A stretch of DNA of 45,025 nt from JAPXLN01 sp033809515 (GCA_033809515.1 JAPXLN010000013.1:1-45025), one strand, 5' to 3'. Counted from the stretch's first letter, positions 15,526 through 24,784 are shown. Translations and numbers: made by a program. The notes: generated by a model not told the origin, from the letters alone.

Positions 15526-18500
15526 ATGGACGTCAACAACTTCTCTTCCATACGTATCTCGCTTGCCTCACCCGAGAAGATCAGAGAATGGTCACGCGGC
15601 GAAGTGAAGAAACCGGAGACCTTGAATTACAGGACTCTGAAGCCTGAAAGAGATGGGCTTTTCTGCGAGAAGATCTTTGGTCCCACCAAGGACTGGGAGT
15701 GTTACTGCGGCAAGTTCAAACGGATAAGGTTTCGCGGAGTGGTATGCGATAAGTGCGGAGTTGAGGTGACCAGGTCGAAGGTACGGCGAGACCGGATGGG
15801 CCATATAGAGCTTGCCAGCCCTGTGTCTCACATTTGGTACTTCAAAGGTGTGCCTTCCCGTATGGCCCTTCTTCTTGATATGTCGCCCAGGGTTCTTGAG
15901 AGGGTCCTCTATTTTGCGGCTTATGTAGTGACTGATGCCGGTGATTGCGATGGACTTTCGTATAAGCAGGTTTTATCTGAACAGGAGTTCAGGGAGGCCC
16001 GTGAGAAGTACGATAATCGTTTTCGCGCAGGGATGGGGGCCGAAGCTGTTAAAGAGCTCCTGGAGGCCATCGATCTTGACAAACTGTCCGGTGAACTCAG
16101 GGAAGAGGCCGCTTCTGCCAGCGGGCAGAGGAAGATCCGGGCAATTCGCAGGTTGGATCTGGTTGAGGGGCTTAGAACGTCAGGAAACAGGCCTGAATGG
16201 ATGATCCTTGACGTCATACCGGTGATTCCTCCGGATCTCAGGCCCATGGTTCAGCTTGATGGTGGGAGGTTTGCCACGTCAGACCTGAATGACCTGTACA
16301 GAAGGGTCATAAATCGCAACAACCGCCTTAAAAGGCTGCTGGACCTTGGAGCTCCTGACATAATTGTCAGGAATGAAAAGCGGATGCTTCAGGAAGCGGT
16401 TGACGCCCTTATTGACAATGGCCGGCGGGGCAGACCTGTTACAGGTCCCGGTCAAAGGCCACTTAAGTCTTTGTCGGACATGCTGAAAGGGAAGCAAGGA
16501 AGGTTCAGGCAGAACCTTTTGGGTAAGCGGGTAGACTACTCGGGCCGTTCAGTTATTGTCGTCGGTCCCAACCTGAAGTTTCACCAGTGTGGCCTTCCCA
16601 AAGAAATGGCCCTGGAGCTTTTCAAGCCCTTCGTCATGAAGAAGCTGGTTGAGCAAGGCTCTGCCCATAACATCAAAAGCGCCCGCAGGCTTGTGGAAAG
16701 GGCCCGGCCTGAGGTGTGGGATGTCCTAGAGGAAGTTATCAAGGACCATCCCGTTCTCTTGAACAGAGCTCCCACCCTCCACCGGCTCAGCATTCAAGCG
16801 TTTGAGCCTGTCCTGGTGGAAGGACGAGCGATTCAGATTCACCCTCTGGTCTGCCCGCCCTATAACGCTGACTTTGATGGCGACCAAATGCCGGTTCACG
16901 TGCCTCTCTCAGTTGAAGCTCAGGCTGAGTCCAGGGTACTTATGGCTTCCACAAGGAACTTGCTGTTGCCCAAGGATGGTTCGCCGTCGACCACTCCTAC
17001 TAAGGACGTGGTCTTGGGAGTCCACTATCTCACAATGGCTGACGAAACCGGTCCTGAGGATCAGGGCGATTCCGAGCGTTCTGCGTTTGAATCACCTGAC
17101 GCTGCTATCCTTGCTTACAGCGTAGGAGCTGCAGGATTGCATGAGATGGTGGAGGTACGGGTACGGCCTTGTCAAAGAATCGTTACTACAGCAGGCAGGT
17201 GCATTTTCAACGAGGTTCTTCCTGAGAGCCTCAAGTTCGTCAACAGGGCACTGGATCGAAAAGAACTCGACAAGATTGTGTCTGATTCCATAGCTAAAGA
17301 GGGCATGGAGCGAACTGCTGAGATGCTTGACGGTATCAAGGACCTGGGCTTTGAGTATTCAACCAGGGCCGGTTCAACCATAGCTGTCGATGATGTGGTC
17401 ATGCCCAAGGAGAAGCCGGAAATCCTAGAAGAAGCTTACGTTGAGGTTGAACAGATCGAAAGCCAATATCAGTCGGGACTTCTGACTTCTGAGGAGAGAT
17501 ATGACAAGATCATATCCATTTGGCGTGAGACTACCGATAAGGTAACTCAAGCCATGAAGAACGCTTTCGATGCACGCAACCCCGTTCTCATGATGGTTCA
17601 GTCGGGGGCGCGAGGCAATATGCAGCAGATATCTCAGCTTGGCGGCATGAGGGGAATCGTGGTGGATCCTTCAGGAAGAATGGTTGAGCAGCCTGTGCTT
17701 TCAAACTATCGTGAAGGGCTTACGGTTCTCGAGTACTTTACTTCCACTCACGGTCAGAGAAAAGGCCTTGTGGACACAGCACTTCGAACTGCCGACTCCG
17801 GCTACCTTACCAGGAGATTGGTTGACGTTGCCCAGGACGTCATTGTTCGAGAGGAAGACTGCGGGACCGAAACCGGGATTATTGTCCGGGAGATAAAGAT
17901 TGACGGTGAGTCTATCGAGGATCTGCGCGACAGAATTCGCGGGCGGTTTGCGTTCAAGGACGTTCTCCATCCGGAAACCGGGGAAGTGCTTTGCAGAGCA
18001 GACCACGAGATAACCGATGAAATAGCTGACGCCATAGTGGATTCGGGTATAACCGAGGTAGGGGTCCGGTCTGTCTTGACATGTGATGCCCGTCACGGCG
18101 TGTGCATGAAGTGCTACGGTCGCAATCTAGCTACGGGTAGAACCGTAGAAGTCGGAGAGGCAGTGGGCATAATAGCTGCTCAGTCAATTGGAGAGCCGGG
18201 CACACAGCTGACTTTGCGCACCTTCCACCTTGGAGGTATTGCCGGCGAGGATATCACCCAGGGTCTTCCCAGAGTGGAAGAGCTTTTTGAGGCGCGCAAG
18301 CCCAAGGGTCAGGCCGCTATCGCCGAAATCGGCGGAGTGGTGGAGGTCATCGAAGGTGAGAGCAAGAGGGAGATACGGGTGACTTCGTCAGACGGAGACC
18401 AAAGCGTTGTGGTAGTCCCCTTTGGAGCTCTGGTGAGAGTGGCAACAGGGGATGAAGTGGAACCCGGAGATGCGCTCACGGAAGGATCTGTCAACCCCCA

Positions 18501-19053
18501 TGATCTTCTGCGCGTCAAGGGGGTAAGAGCTGTCGAAGAGTACCTCCTTGCGGAAGTGCAAAGAGTGTACAGGCTTCAGGGAATAGACATTTCCGACAAA
18601 CACATCGAAGTTATCATTAGGCAAATGATGCGAAAGATCAGAGTAGACGAACCGGGAGATACGATTCTTCTACCCGGAAGCAATGTAGATCTGCATGAGT
18701 TTGAAGATGCTAATGCCGAAGCGCTGGAAAACGGCGGGGAGCCCGCAACAGGCAAACCGGTTATCCTAGGGATAACCAAGGCGTCTTTGGCCACTGATTC
18801 CTTCTTGTCGGCCGCATCTTTCCAGGAGACTACCAGGGTCTTGACTGACGCTGCAGTCAAGGGCCGCATTGACGATTTGCTGGGACTGAAGGAGAACGTT
18901 ATCATAGGCAAACTGATTCCTGCAGGCACAGGCATGCAGCGATATCATCATGTTGATGTACTGGAAGCTTCGGATGAAGCTGGAGCGGACCATGAGGCTG
19001 CTTCCCACGAGGCTGCTTCATGGAGTGAGCCTGCAAAAGCTCAAACAGACTAA
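15526..19053 (+). CDS. rpoC: RNA polymerase beta' subunit
   Basis: The 1175-residue beta' subunit carries the N-terminal zinc site (C59, C61, C74, C77), the catalytic magnesium motif NADFDGDQM (447-455, Asp449/451/453), the trigger-loop region and the second zinc cluster including TCDARHGVCMKCYGR. The residue after the catalytic motif is Pro456 (QMPVH) where QMAVH is nearly universal. ATG 15526 lies eight bases after AAGGGGTG (15511-15518); it is 22 bases after rpoB, so the two are co-transcribed. Confidence 0.97.
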   Translation: MDVNNFSSIRISLASPEKIREWSRGEVKKPETLNYRTLKPERDGLFCEKIFGPTKDWECYCGKFKRIRFRGVVCDKCGVEVTRSKVRRDRMGHIELASPVSHIWYFKGVPSRMALLLDMSPRVLERVLYFAAYVVTDAGDCDGLSYKQVLSEQEFREAREKYDNRFRAGMGAEAVKELLEAIDLDKLSGELREEAASASGQRKIRAIRRLDLVEGLRTSGNRPEWMILDVIPVIPPDLRPMVQLDGGRFATSDLNDLYRRVINRNNRLKRLLDLGAPDIIVRNEKRMLQEAVDALIDNGRRGRPVTGPGQRPLKSLSDMLKGKQGRFRQNLLGKRVDYSGRSVIVVGPNLKFHQCGLPKEMALELFKPFVMKKLVEQGSAHNIKSARRLVERARPEVWDVLEEVIKDHPVLLNRAPTLHRLSIQAFEPVLVEGRAIQIHPLVCPPYNADFDGDQMPVHVPLSVEAQAESRVLMASTRNLLLPKDGSPSTTPTKDVVLGVHYLTMADETGPEDQGDSERSAFESPDAAILAYSVGAAGLHEMVEVRVRPCQRIVTTAGRCIFNEVLPESLKFVNRALDRKELDKIVSDSIAKEGMERTAEMLDGIKDLGFEYSTRAGSTIAVDDVVMPKEKPEILEEAYVEVEQIESQYQSGLLTSEERYDKIISIWRETTDKVTQAMKNAFDARNPVLMMVQSGARGNMQQISQLGGMRGIVVDPSGRMVEQPVLSNYREGLTVLEYFTSTHGQRKGLVDTALRTADSGYLTRRLVDVAQDVIVREEDCGTETGIIVREIKIDGESIEDLRDRIRGRFAFKDVLHPETGEVLCRADHEITDEIADAIVDSGITEVGVRSVLTCDARHGVCMKCYGRNLATGRTVEVGEAVGIIAAQSIGEPGTQLTLRTFHLGGIAGEDITQGLPRVEELFEARKPKGQAAIAEIGGVVEVIEGESKREIRVTSSDGDQSVVVVPFGALVRVATGDEVEPGDALTEGSVNPHDLLRVKGVRAVEEYLLAEVQRVYRLQGIDISDKHIEVIIRQMMRKIRVDEPGDTILLPGSNVDLHEFEDANAEALENGGEPATGKPVILGITKASLATDSFLSAASFQETTRVLTDAAVKGRIDDLLGLKENVIIGKLIPAGTGMQRYHHVDVLEASDEAGADHEAASHEAASWSEPAKAQTD

Positions 19054-19090
19054 GTCGTTAACCGGCATTACACTGAAAGAGGTGCTAGAC

Positions 19091-19756
19091 GTGCGGTGGT
19101 TGGGCCATGCTTGTTTCTACCTGGAATCCCTGAGAGGTGTTCGGGTAGTCACTGACCCCTTCGGTACCGCTGTACCGTACCCTGCCGTATCAGTGGTAAG
19201 CGATGTTGTGACCGTTTCTCATGAGCATCACGACCACAATGACATTAGTGGCCTTGGAGGTTCCCCTGTAGTCTTGCGGGGCGTTGATTCTGACTGCGGC
19301 AGGTTTCGAAGCATCAGGGCCGTTGTTGAGGATGTGTCGGTTCGCTCTGTGGCATCTTACCATGATGCTGAAAAGGGCCGTAAGCGCGGTCTCAATGCCA
19401 TGTTTGCCATTGAGATCTCAGGTGTGCATCTGGTTCATGCCGGCGATCTGGGGCATATTCCCGGCCATGAGGTCTTAGAGGCCGCCAGGCCCTGCGATGT
19501 ACTGTTTATACCTGTGGGCGGACACTACACTGTTGACGCAGCCGCGGCTGCGGCCATAGCCTTGAGACTAGGTCCAAGGGTTGTTGTGCCAATGCACTAC
19601 AAAACCAGCTATATTGAATCCTGGCCAATAGCGGCAGTCGATGAGTTCCTTTCGGAGCTGAAATGGAAAACCAGGAAGATAGGCAGGGAAGGTATCGCTC
19701 TTAGCAGGGATGAATTGCCGGCGGAGGCGGAGATCTGGGTATTTGATGTTCCCTAG
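19091..19756 (+). CDS. Metallo-beta-lactamase-fold metal-dependent hydrolase (UPF0173-like)
   Basis: The 221-residue product begins MRWLGHACFYLES and has the fold's metal motif HEHHDH (HxHxDH) after TVS, then LVHAGDLGH, HYTVDAAAA and VPMHYKT, the pattern of the small YtkL/UPF0173-type hydrolases. Two metal ions are expected; the substrate is unknown. GTG 19091 is seven bases after AAGAGGTG; GTG 19082 in the same frame overlaps that site and is less likely. It sits 37 bases after rpoC and before a strong terminator, so it is probably the last gene of the rpoBC transcript. Confidence 0.85.
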   Translation: MRWLGHACFYLESLRGVRVVTDPFGTAVPYPAVSVVSDVVTVSHEHHDHNDISGLGGSPVVLRGVDSDCGRFRSIRAVVEDVSVRSVASYHDAEKGRKRGLNAMFAIEISGVHLVHAGDLGHIPGHEVLEAARPCDVLFIPVGGHYTVDAAAAAAIALRLGPRVVVPMHYKTSYIESWPIAAVDEFLSELKWKTRKIGREGIALSRDELPAEAEIWVFDVP

Positions 19757-19804
19757 AAGGTCTTTCTTCTACGATCAATCTTTCTTGTACGGTCGATTTT
19801 GGTC

Positions 19805-19834
19805 AAAGAAGCTGCCGTTATGGGCAGCTTCTTT
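19805..19834. terminator. Strong bidirectional terminator before the str operon
   Basis: AAAGAAGCTGCC pairs with GGGCAGCTTCTTT around a short loop (GTTAT). The A-run on one side and T-run on the other would allow termination from either direction. It ends the rpoBC-hydrolase transcript. Confidence 0.9.
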
Positions 19835-19844
19835 GGTGAACTCG

Positions 19845-19873
19845 TTGACACAGTATGAATGGGATGCTAAACT
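19845..19873 (+). promoter_or_regulatory. Promoter of the str-S10-spc-alpha supercluster
   Basis: Perfect TTGACA (19845-19850), a 17-base spacer and TAAACT (19868-19873) preceded by TG at the extended -10 position. It lies just after the terminator and 40 bases before the first gene. No other clear promoter or terminator is visible for the next 19 kb. Confidence 0.85.
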
Positions 19874-19912
19874 CTAAAACGTGCCTTTTTCAGCAGTCCA
19901 GGAGGGAAAGGG

Positions 19913-20197
19913 ATGTCTTGGGATTCCGGTTACCAGGTTCCCTGGAGAAGTCTGCGCCAACAGCGTGTAGCTGGTGTTAAGGCTGCCACCAGAGCTGTGG
20001 TCGCAGGACGGACCGACAGGGTATATGTAGCCAGGGATGCTAATGGGCGCCTCATAAAGGGACTTCTGGACCTTTGCGAAAGCCTGGGCGTTGAGGTTGT
20101 TCAGGTTGATACAATGAAGGAACTTGGAGAGTATTGCGGCTTGCGCGTAGGAGCTGCCGCTTGCGCGGAGATAAAGAAGATTGAGCATAAGGGATAA
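19913..20197 (+). CDS. L7Ae/L30e-family K-turn RNA-binding protein (RplGB/YbxF-like)
   Basis: A 94-residue member of the L7Ae/L30e/Gadd45 family, whose Bacillus relatives bind kink-turn RNA but are not stable ribosome components. Recognisable features are GVKAATRAVVAGRTDRVYVARDA at the RNA-binding helix and strand (residues about 21-43), DTMKELGEYCGLRVGAAACAEI near the end. ATG 19913 follows AGGAGGG. It is the usual neighbour of rpsL in Bacillota and leads the str operon here. Confidence 0.88.
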   Translation: MSWDSGYQVPWRSLRQQRVAGVKAATRAVVAGRTDRVYVARDANGRLIKGLLDLCESLGVEVVQVDTMKELGEYCGLRVGAAACAEIKKIEHKG

Positions 20198-20218
20198 TTG
20201 TTGAAAGGGGGTTTAATG

Positions 20219-20593
20219 TTGCCGACCATTAATCAGCTGGTTCGTAAAGGCAGGAAGACTGTGCCCGAGAGATCGAAATCCCGCGCCTTGCGAGGGAACC
20301 CCTTCAAGCGAGGCGTCTGCACAGTTGTTAGAACTACACAGCCCAAGAAGCCTAACTCGGCCCTGAGGAAGATCGCTCGCGTTCGCCTTACCAACGGGAT
20401 AGAGGTAACCGCATACATTCCGGGAATAGGACATAACCTTCAGGAACACTCGGTTGTCCTGGTTCGGGGCGGACGAGTAAGGGACTTGCCGGGTGTCCGG
20501 TACCATATTGTAAGAGGCACGTTGGATGCTGCAGGTGTTGCTGACAGAAGGCAAGGCCGCTCGCTCTACGGAGCTAAGAGGCCTAAGAAGTGA
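20219..20593 (+). CDS. rpsL: Small-subunit ribosomal protein uS12
   Basis: S12 lies at the decoding centre. The 124-residue product starts PTINQLVRKGRK from TTG 20219, seven bases after AAAGGGGG; an ATG at 20216 is possible but too near that site. The decoding loop is RTTQPKKPNSALRK with Lys43 retained but Gln at residue 41 where Thr is usual. At residue 88 the loop reads GGRVRDLPGVRYH, that is Arg instead of the Lys found in most bacteria; K88R is a classic streptomycin-resistance change elsewhere. Confidence 0.97.
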   Translation: MPTINQLVRKGRKTVPERSKSRALRGNPFKRGVCTVVRTTQPKKPNSALRKIARVRLTNGIEVTAYIPGIGHNLQEHSVVLVRGGRVRDLPGVRYHIVRGTLDAAGVADRRQGRSLYGAKRPKK

Positions 20594-20611
20594 TTTTGGA
20601 GGTATTGTGCA

Positions 20612-21082
20612 ATGCCCAGACGAGGTAGAGCGCCAACCAGAAAGTGGGTGCCTGATCCTAAGTACAATTCGGTCCTGGTGACGCGCATAACCAACAAAGT
20701 GATGACGTCCGGCGAGAAAGCTGTGGCACGTGGTATTGTATACGACGCGCTGGATGTTATCGGGGAGAAAACGGGGAAGGACCCAATTGACGTTCTTGAG
20801 CAGGCGATGAAGAACGTTATGCCGGTTTTGGAAGTGAGACCGAGAAGGGTCGGCGGAGCTACCTACCAGATACCTGTTGAGGTACGCAGTGAAAGGCGCC
20901 TGTCGCTGGCTATACGCTGGATGGTGGACTTTGCCAGGCAGCGTTCTGAGCGGAGCATGGCTGAAAGGCTTGCCGGCGAGATTATGGATGCGGCTGGGAA
21001 TGCCGGGAACACCGTAAAGAGGAAAGAAGACATGCACCGTATGGCCGAAGCGAACAGGGCGTTTGCTCACTACAGGTGGTAG
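20612..21082 (+). CDS. rpsG: Small-subunit ribosomal protein uS7
   Basis: S7 nucleates assembly of the 30S head and contacts E-site tRNA. The 156-residue product opens PRRGRAPTRKWVPDPKYNS and ends KREDMHRMAEANRAFAHYRW-like, both typical. It follows rpsL by 18 bases with TTGGAGG upstream of the ATG. Confidence 0.97.
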   Translation: MPRRGRAPTRKWVPDPKYNSVLVTRITNKVMTSGEKAVARGIVYDALDVIGEKTGKDPIDVLEQAMKNVMPVLEVRPRRVGGATYQIPVEVRSERRLSLAIRWMVDFARQRSERSMAERLAGEIMDAAGNAGNTVKRKEDMHRMAEANRAFAHYRW

Positions 21083-21124
21083 GGAGATATAGGAAGGATC
21101 TTTGGAGGAAAGGGGGGGAATTCG

Positions 21125-23212
21125 ATGCCGCGAACATTCCCGCTTGAGAGAATAAGGAACATCGGGATTATGGCACACATCGATGCGGGTAAGACTACGA
21201 CTACCGAGAGGATCTTGTTTTATACAGGCAGGGTTCACAGAATGGGCGAAGTGGACCAGGGCTCAGCGACTATGGACTGGATGGTGCAGGAGCAAGAGCG
21301 AGGGATAACTATTACCTCGGCAGCTACTACATGTCACTGGAAGGATTTTAGAGTAAACATTATAGACACACCAGGGCACGTTGATTTCACCGCTGAGGTC
21401 GAGCGTAGTCTTAGAGTGCTGGACGGAGCTGTGGCGATTTTCTGCGCCAAAGGCGGCGTCGAACCCCAATCGGAGACTGTTTGGCACCAGGCTGATGGTT
21501 ACCATATTCCGAGAATTGCTTACATCAATAAGATGGACGCCATCGGTGCTGACTTTTTCCGCGCCGTGGAGATGGTAAAGACCAGACTGGGCGCCAACCC
21601 CGTTGTTGTATGCCTCCCCATAGGGGCAGAGGACCGTTTTTCAGGGCTTATTGATGTGCTGGAGATGAAGGCGTATTACTGGCGCGACGAATTGGGGCTA
21701 GAGATTGAGGAGGGGCCAATTCCTGCAGAGATGGAGGAACTCTCTGAGGAGTACAGGGAAAGGCTGATCTCCGCCGCTGCCGATTTTGACGATCAGGTTC
21801 TTGAAGCATATTTGCAGGGCGAGGACATTCCTGTGGCTTCCCTGAAGTGGGCCTTGAGAAAGGGAACTCTCTTGAACAAGGCAGTGCCTTGCCTTTGCGG
21901 GTCCTCTTTCAAAAACAGGGGCGTTCAGAAGCTCCTTGATTTCATTATTGACTATCTTCCGTCGCCTCAGGATGTACCTGCTGTTCAAGGTGAATCTATA
22001 GATGGCCGGTCCCCCATGTCGAGGGAGCCACAAGACGATGAGCCGTTTTCGAGCCTGGCGTTCAAAGTGGTGACTGATCCGTATGTAGGCAGGCTTACGT
22101 ATTTGCGCATATACTCAGGATCTGTGTCCACAAGGTCTTACGTCTACAATCCCATCAGGGGGAAGAGTGAGCGGATTCAGAGGCTGCTTCTGATGCACGC
22201 CAATCACCGGGAGGACGTAGACCAAGGGTTGACCGGAGACATCGTAGCTGCAGTGGGCCTTAAGAACACAGCTACAGGGGATACTCTATGCAGTGAGAAA
22301 GACCCCATTATCCTTGAGACCATAGAGTTTCCTGAACCTGTGATTTGGGTAGCTATTGAACCTGATACACGACAGGATCAAGACAGGTTATCTGTCTCAC
22401 TTGCAAGGCTGGCTGAAGAAGACCCCACTTTCACATATAAGAGTGACCAGGAAACCGGTGATACAATAATCGCCGGAATGGGTGAGCTTCACCTAGAGGT
22501 TATCTCCGACAGGCTTTTGCGTGAGTTTGGGGTCAAAGCTACTGTGGGAAGACCTCAGGTAGCTTACAGAGAGACCATTTTGAGTGCAGCCAGGGGCGAG
22601 GGTAAGTATGTCCGCCAGACAGGCGGCAAAGGTCAGTATGGCCATGTCAAGCTTCGAGTGGAGCCTGCAGAGCGCGGGGTCGGGTTTGCCTTTGAGAATC
22701 AGGTGGTAGGCGGCGCTATCCCTCTAGCATTTATCCCGGCCATCGAAGCCGGCGTAAAGGAGACCCTCGAATCGGGTGCTCTGGTAGGCAACCCCGTAGT
22801 TGACGTCCGGGTATTTGTTGAGAATGGCTCTTTCCACGAGGTGGATTCGTCGGAACTGGCGTTTAAGGTGGCTGCGTCAATGGCGATCAAGGATGCCCTT
22901 GCCAAAGCAAACCCCGTCATCCTGGAGCCCATAATGAAGGTTGAGGTAACCGCTCCCAGTGAGTATCTAGGTGATGTCCTGGCCGACCTCAACACCAGGC
23001 GAGGGGAAATCCGGGGTGTGGAAACCAGTGGAGTCCTTGAGGTGATTGAAGGGGCTGTTCCCCTGTCATCGATGTTTGGCTATGCGACTGATCTGAGGTC
23101 CAGGACCCAGGGCCGGGGTACCTACACTATGCAGTTTTCGAACTACAGTGTAGTTTCACCTGTGGAAGCGGACAAGATAGTCGCCAGGTATATGGGAAGA
23201 AGCGTGGAATAG
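21125..23212 (+). CDS. fusA: Translation elongation factor G
   Basis: EF-G drives ribosomal translocation by GTP hydrolysis. The 695-residue protein shows G1 AHIDAGKT (17-24), switch I RGITITSAAT (59-68), G3 DTPGH with catalytic His85, and G4 NKMD (135-138), then domains II-V including the domain IV segment near YRETI and RQTGGKGQYGHV. Length and order are standard. AAGGGGGG precedes the ATG. Confidence 0.97.
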   Translation: MPRTFPLERIRNIGIMAHIDAGKTTTTERILFYTGRVHRMGEVDQGSATMDWMVQEQERGITITSAATTCHWKDFRVNIIDTPGHVDFTAEVERSLRVLDGAVAIFCAKGGVEPQSETVWHQADGYHIPRIAYINKMDAIGADFFRAVEMVKTRLGANPVVVCLPIGAEDRFSGLIDVLEMKAYYWRDELGLEIEEGPIPAEMEELSEEYRERLISAAADFDDQVLEAYLQGEDIPVASLKWALRKGTLLNKAVPCLCGSSFKNRGVQKLLDFIIDYLPSPQDVPAVQGESIDGRSPMSREPQDDEPFSSLAFKVVTDPYVGRLTYLRIYSGSVSTRSYVYNPIRGKSERIQRLLLMHANHREDVDQGLTGDIVAAVGLKNTATGDTLCSEKDPIILETIEFPEPVIWVAIEPDTRQDQDRLSVSLARLAEEDPTFTYKSDQETGDTIIAGMGELHLEVISDRLLREFGVKATVGRPQVAYRETILSAARGEGKYVRQTGGKGQYGHVKLRVEPAERGVGFAFENQVVGGAIPLAFIPAIEAGVKETLESGALVGNPVVDVRVFVENGSFHEVDSSELAFKVAASMAIKDALAKANPVILEPIMKVEVTAPSEYLGDVLADLNTRRGEIRGVETSGVLEVIEGAVPLSSMFGYATDLRSRTQGRGTYTMQFSNYSVVSPVEADKIVARYMGRSVE

Positions 23213-23232
23213 AAAAAGGAGGATAAGGTAAG

Positions 23233-24435
23233 TTGGCCAAGAAGAAGTTTGAGAGAACAAAACCTCATGTGAACGTAGGCACCATAGGGCATATTGACCA
23301 CGGGAAGACAACTCTTACTGCTGCTATAACCAGGGTTCTGGCCGCAGTAGGGGGCGCAGAGTTTACCCCCTTCGACAAGATCGACAAGGCCCCTGAGGAG
23401 AAGGCAAGGGGCATCACGATTTCGGCGTCACACGTAGAGTATGAGACCGACAACAGGCACTATGCCCACGTGGACTGCCCGGGTCACGCCGACTACATTA
23501 AGAACATGATTACCGGGGCTGCCCAGATGGACGGGGCCATCCTGGTCGTATCAGCTGCCGACGGCACTATGCCCCAGACCAGAGAGCACGTTCTTTTGGC
23601 TAGACAGGTGGGAGTCCCTGCCATGGTAGTGTTTCTTAACAAGGCAGACCTTGTGGACGACGAGGAACTCCTTGAGATTTCGGAACTGGAAGTAAGGGAC
23701 CTTCTGTCCAAGTATGAGTTCCCCGGTGACGATGTTCCGGTAGTGAGCGGTTCTGCGTTGAAGGCCCTTGAATGCGGCTGCGGAAAGGAAGATTGTCCGT
23801 GGTGCGGCAAGATTTTGAAGCTTATGGCCGAGGTAGACAGGTACATTCCTACTCCTGAGAGAGATATTGACAAGCCGTTCTTGCTTTCTGTTGAGGACGT
23901 GTTTACTATCACAGGTCGGGGAACCGTGGCCACAGGGCGAATTGAGAGAGGCAAGGTCAAAGTCGGCGACACTGTTGAGATCGTTGGACTCACAGACAGG
24001 CCCAGGTCAACGGTGGTTACCGGTGTAGAGATGTTCCGAAAGACCCTTGATTTCGGAGAAGCCGGAGACAACGTGGGTTGTTTGCTCAGAGGGGTAGCCA
24101 AGAACGAAGTAGAACGTGGACAGGTACTGGCAAAGCCCGGTAGCATAAAGCCTTTTACCAAGTTCCAGGCCGAGGTTTACGTCCTGTCAAGGGAAGAGGG
24201 AGGGCGTCACAGCGCGTTCTTCTCAGGGTACCGGCCCCAGTTTTACTTCCGTACCACCGACGTGACCGGTAGCGTGACCCTGCCGGAAGGCGTAGAAATG
24301 GTAATGCCCGGAGACAACGTCAGGATCATTGTTGAGCTTATTTCGCCCATAGCTATGGAAGAAGGGCTCAGGTTCGCAATCCGCGAAGGCGGAAAGACGG
24401 TGGCCTCAGGAGTTGTAACCAAGATTGAGGGGTGA
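23233..24435 (+). CDS. tuf: Translation elongation factor Tu, with four-cysteine insertion
   Basis: EF-Tu delivers aminoacyl-tRNA to the ribosome. The 400-residue protein starts with TTG after AAAAGGAGGA and has G1 GHIDHGKT (19-26), DCPGH (81-85), NKAD (136-139) and SGSALK (172-177). Between domain I and II, where many EF-Tu proteins have a short acidic linker, it has ECGCGKEDCPWCGK: C181, C183, C188 and C191, a likely small metal site. The stop overlaps the start region of rpsJ, joining the str and S10 operons. Confidence 0.97.
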   Translation: MAKKKFERTKPHVNVGTIGHIDHGKTTLTAAITRVLAAVGGAEFTPFDKIDKAPEEKARGITISASHVEYETDNRHYAHVDCPGHADYIKNMITGAAQMDGAILVVSAADGTMPQTREHVLLARQVGVPAMVVFLNKADLVDDEELLEISELEVRDLLSKYEFPGDDVPVVSGSALKALECGCGKEDCPWCGKILKLMAEVDRYIPTPERDIDKPFLLSVEDVFTITGRGTVATGRIERGKVKVGDTVEIVGLTDRPRSTVVTGVEMFRKTLDFGEAGDNVGCLLRGVAKNEVERGQVLAKPGSIKPFTKFQAEVYVLSREEGGRHSAFFSGYRPQFYFRTTDVTGSVTLPEGVEMVMPGDNVRIIVELISPIAMEEGLRFAIREGGKTVASGVVTKIEG

Positions 24436-24752
24436 TGGGGTTGCGGAGACAGAAGATTCGCGTCCGGCTCAGGGCGTTTGACTACGAAGTCCTGGACCAG
24501 TCCGCTACCCGGATAGTGGATACGGCGAAGAGAACAGGCGCGCTCACCTCTGGACCGGTTCCGCTTCCTACCGAGAGGAGCGTTTACACGATTTTGGTGG
24601 CTCCCAACGGTGAGAAGAACATTCGGGAGCAGTTTGAGATGCGTGTGCACAAGCGGTTGATAGACATTATGGAGCCCACAACCAAGACTATGGACGCGCT
24701 TACAAGGTTGGATCTTCCGGCAGGCGTGGACATTGAGATCAAGTCTGTGTGA
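24435..24752 (+). CDS. rpsJ: Small-subunit ribosomal protein uS10 (NusE)
   Basis: S10 works in the 30S head and, as NusE, in antitermination with NusB. The product contains RQKIRVRLRAFDYE and ends DLPAGVDIEIKSV, as in the family. The ATG at 24435 overlaps the tuf stop (TGATG), giving 105 residues; TTG 24441, better spaced from GAGGGGTG, would give MRRQKIRVRL and is equally plausible. First gene of the S10 group, without a promoter of its own that I can see. Confidence 0.94.
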   Translation: MGLRRQKIRVRLRAFDYEVLDQSATRIVDTAKRTGALTSGPVPLPTERSVYTILVAPNGEKNIREQFEMRVHKRLIDIMEPTTKTMDALTRLDLPAGVDIEIKSV

Positions 24753-24784
24753 GCTGGCTTTGTTGATGGAGGAGGTGTCCAGCC

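Noticed and set aside
20213..21238. Long open frame (341 codons) on the minus strand
   Set aside because: It lies fully antisense to rpsL, rpsG and the start of fusA, has no recognisable domain, and is explained by codon bias of the real genes.
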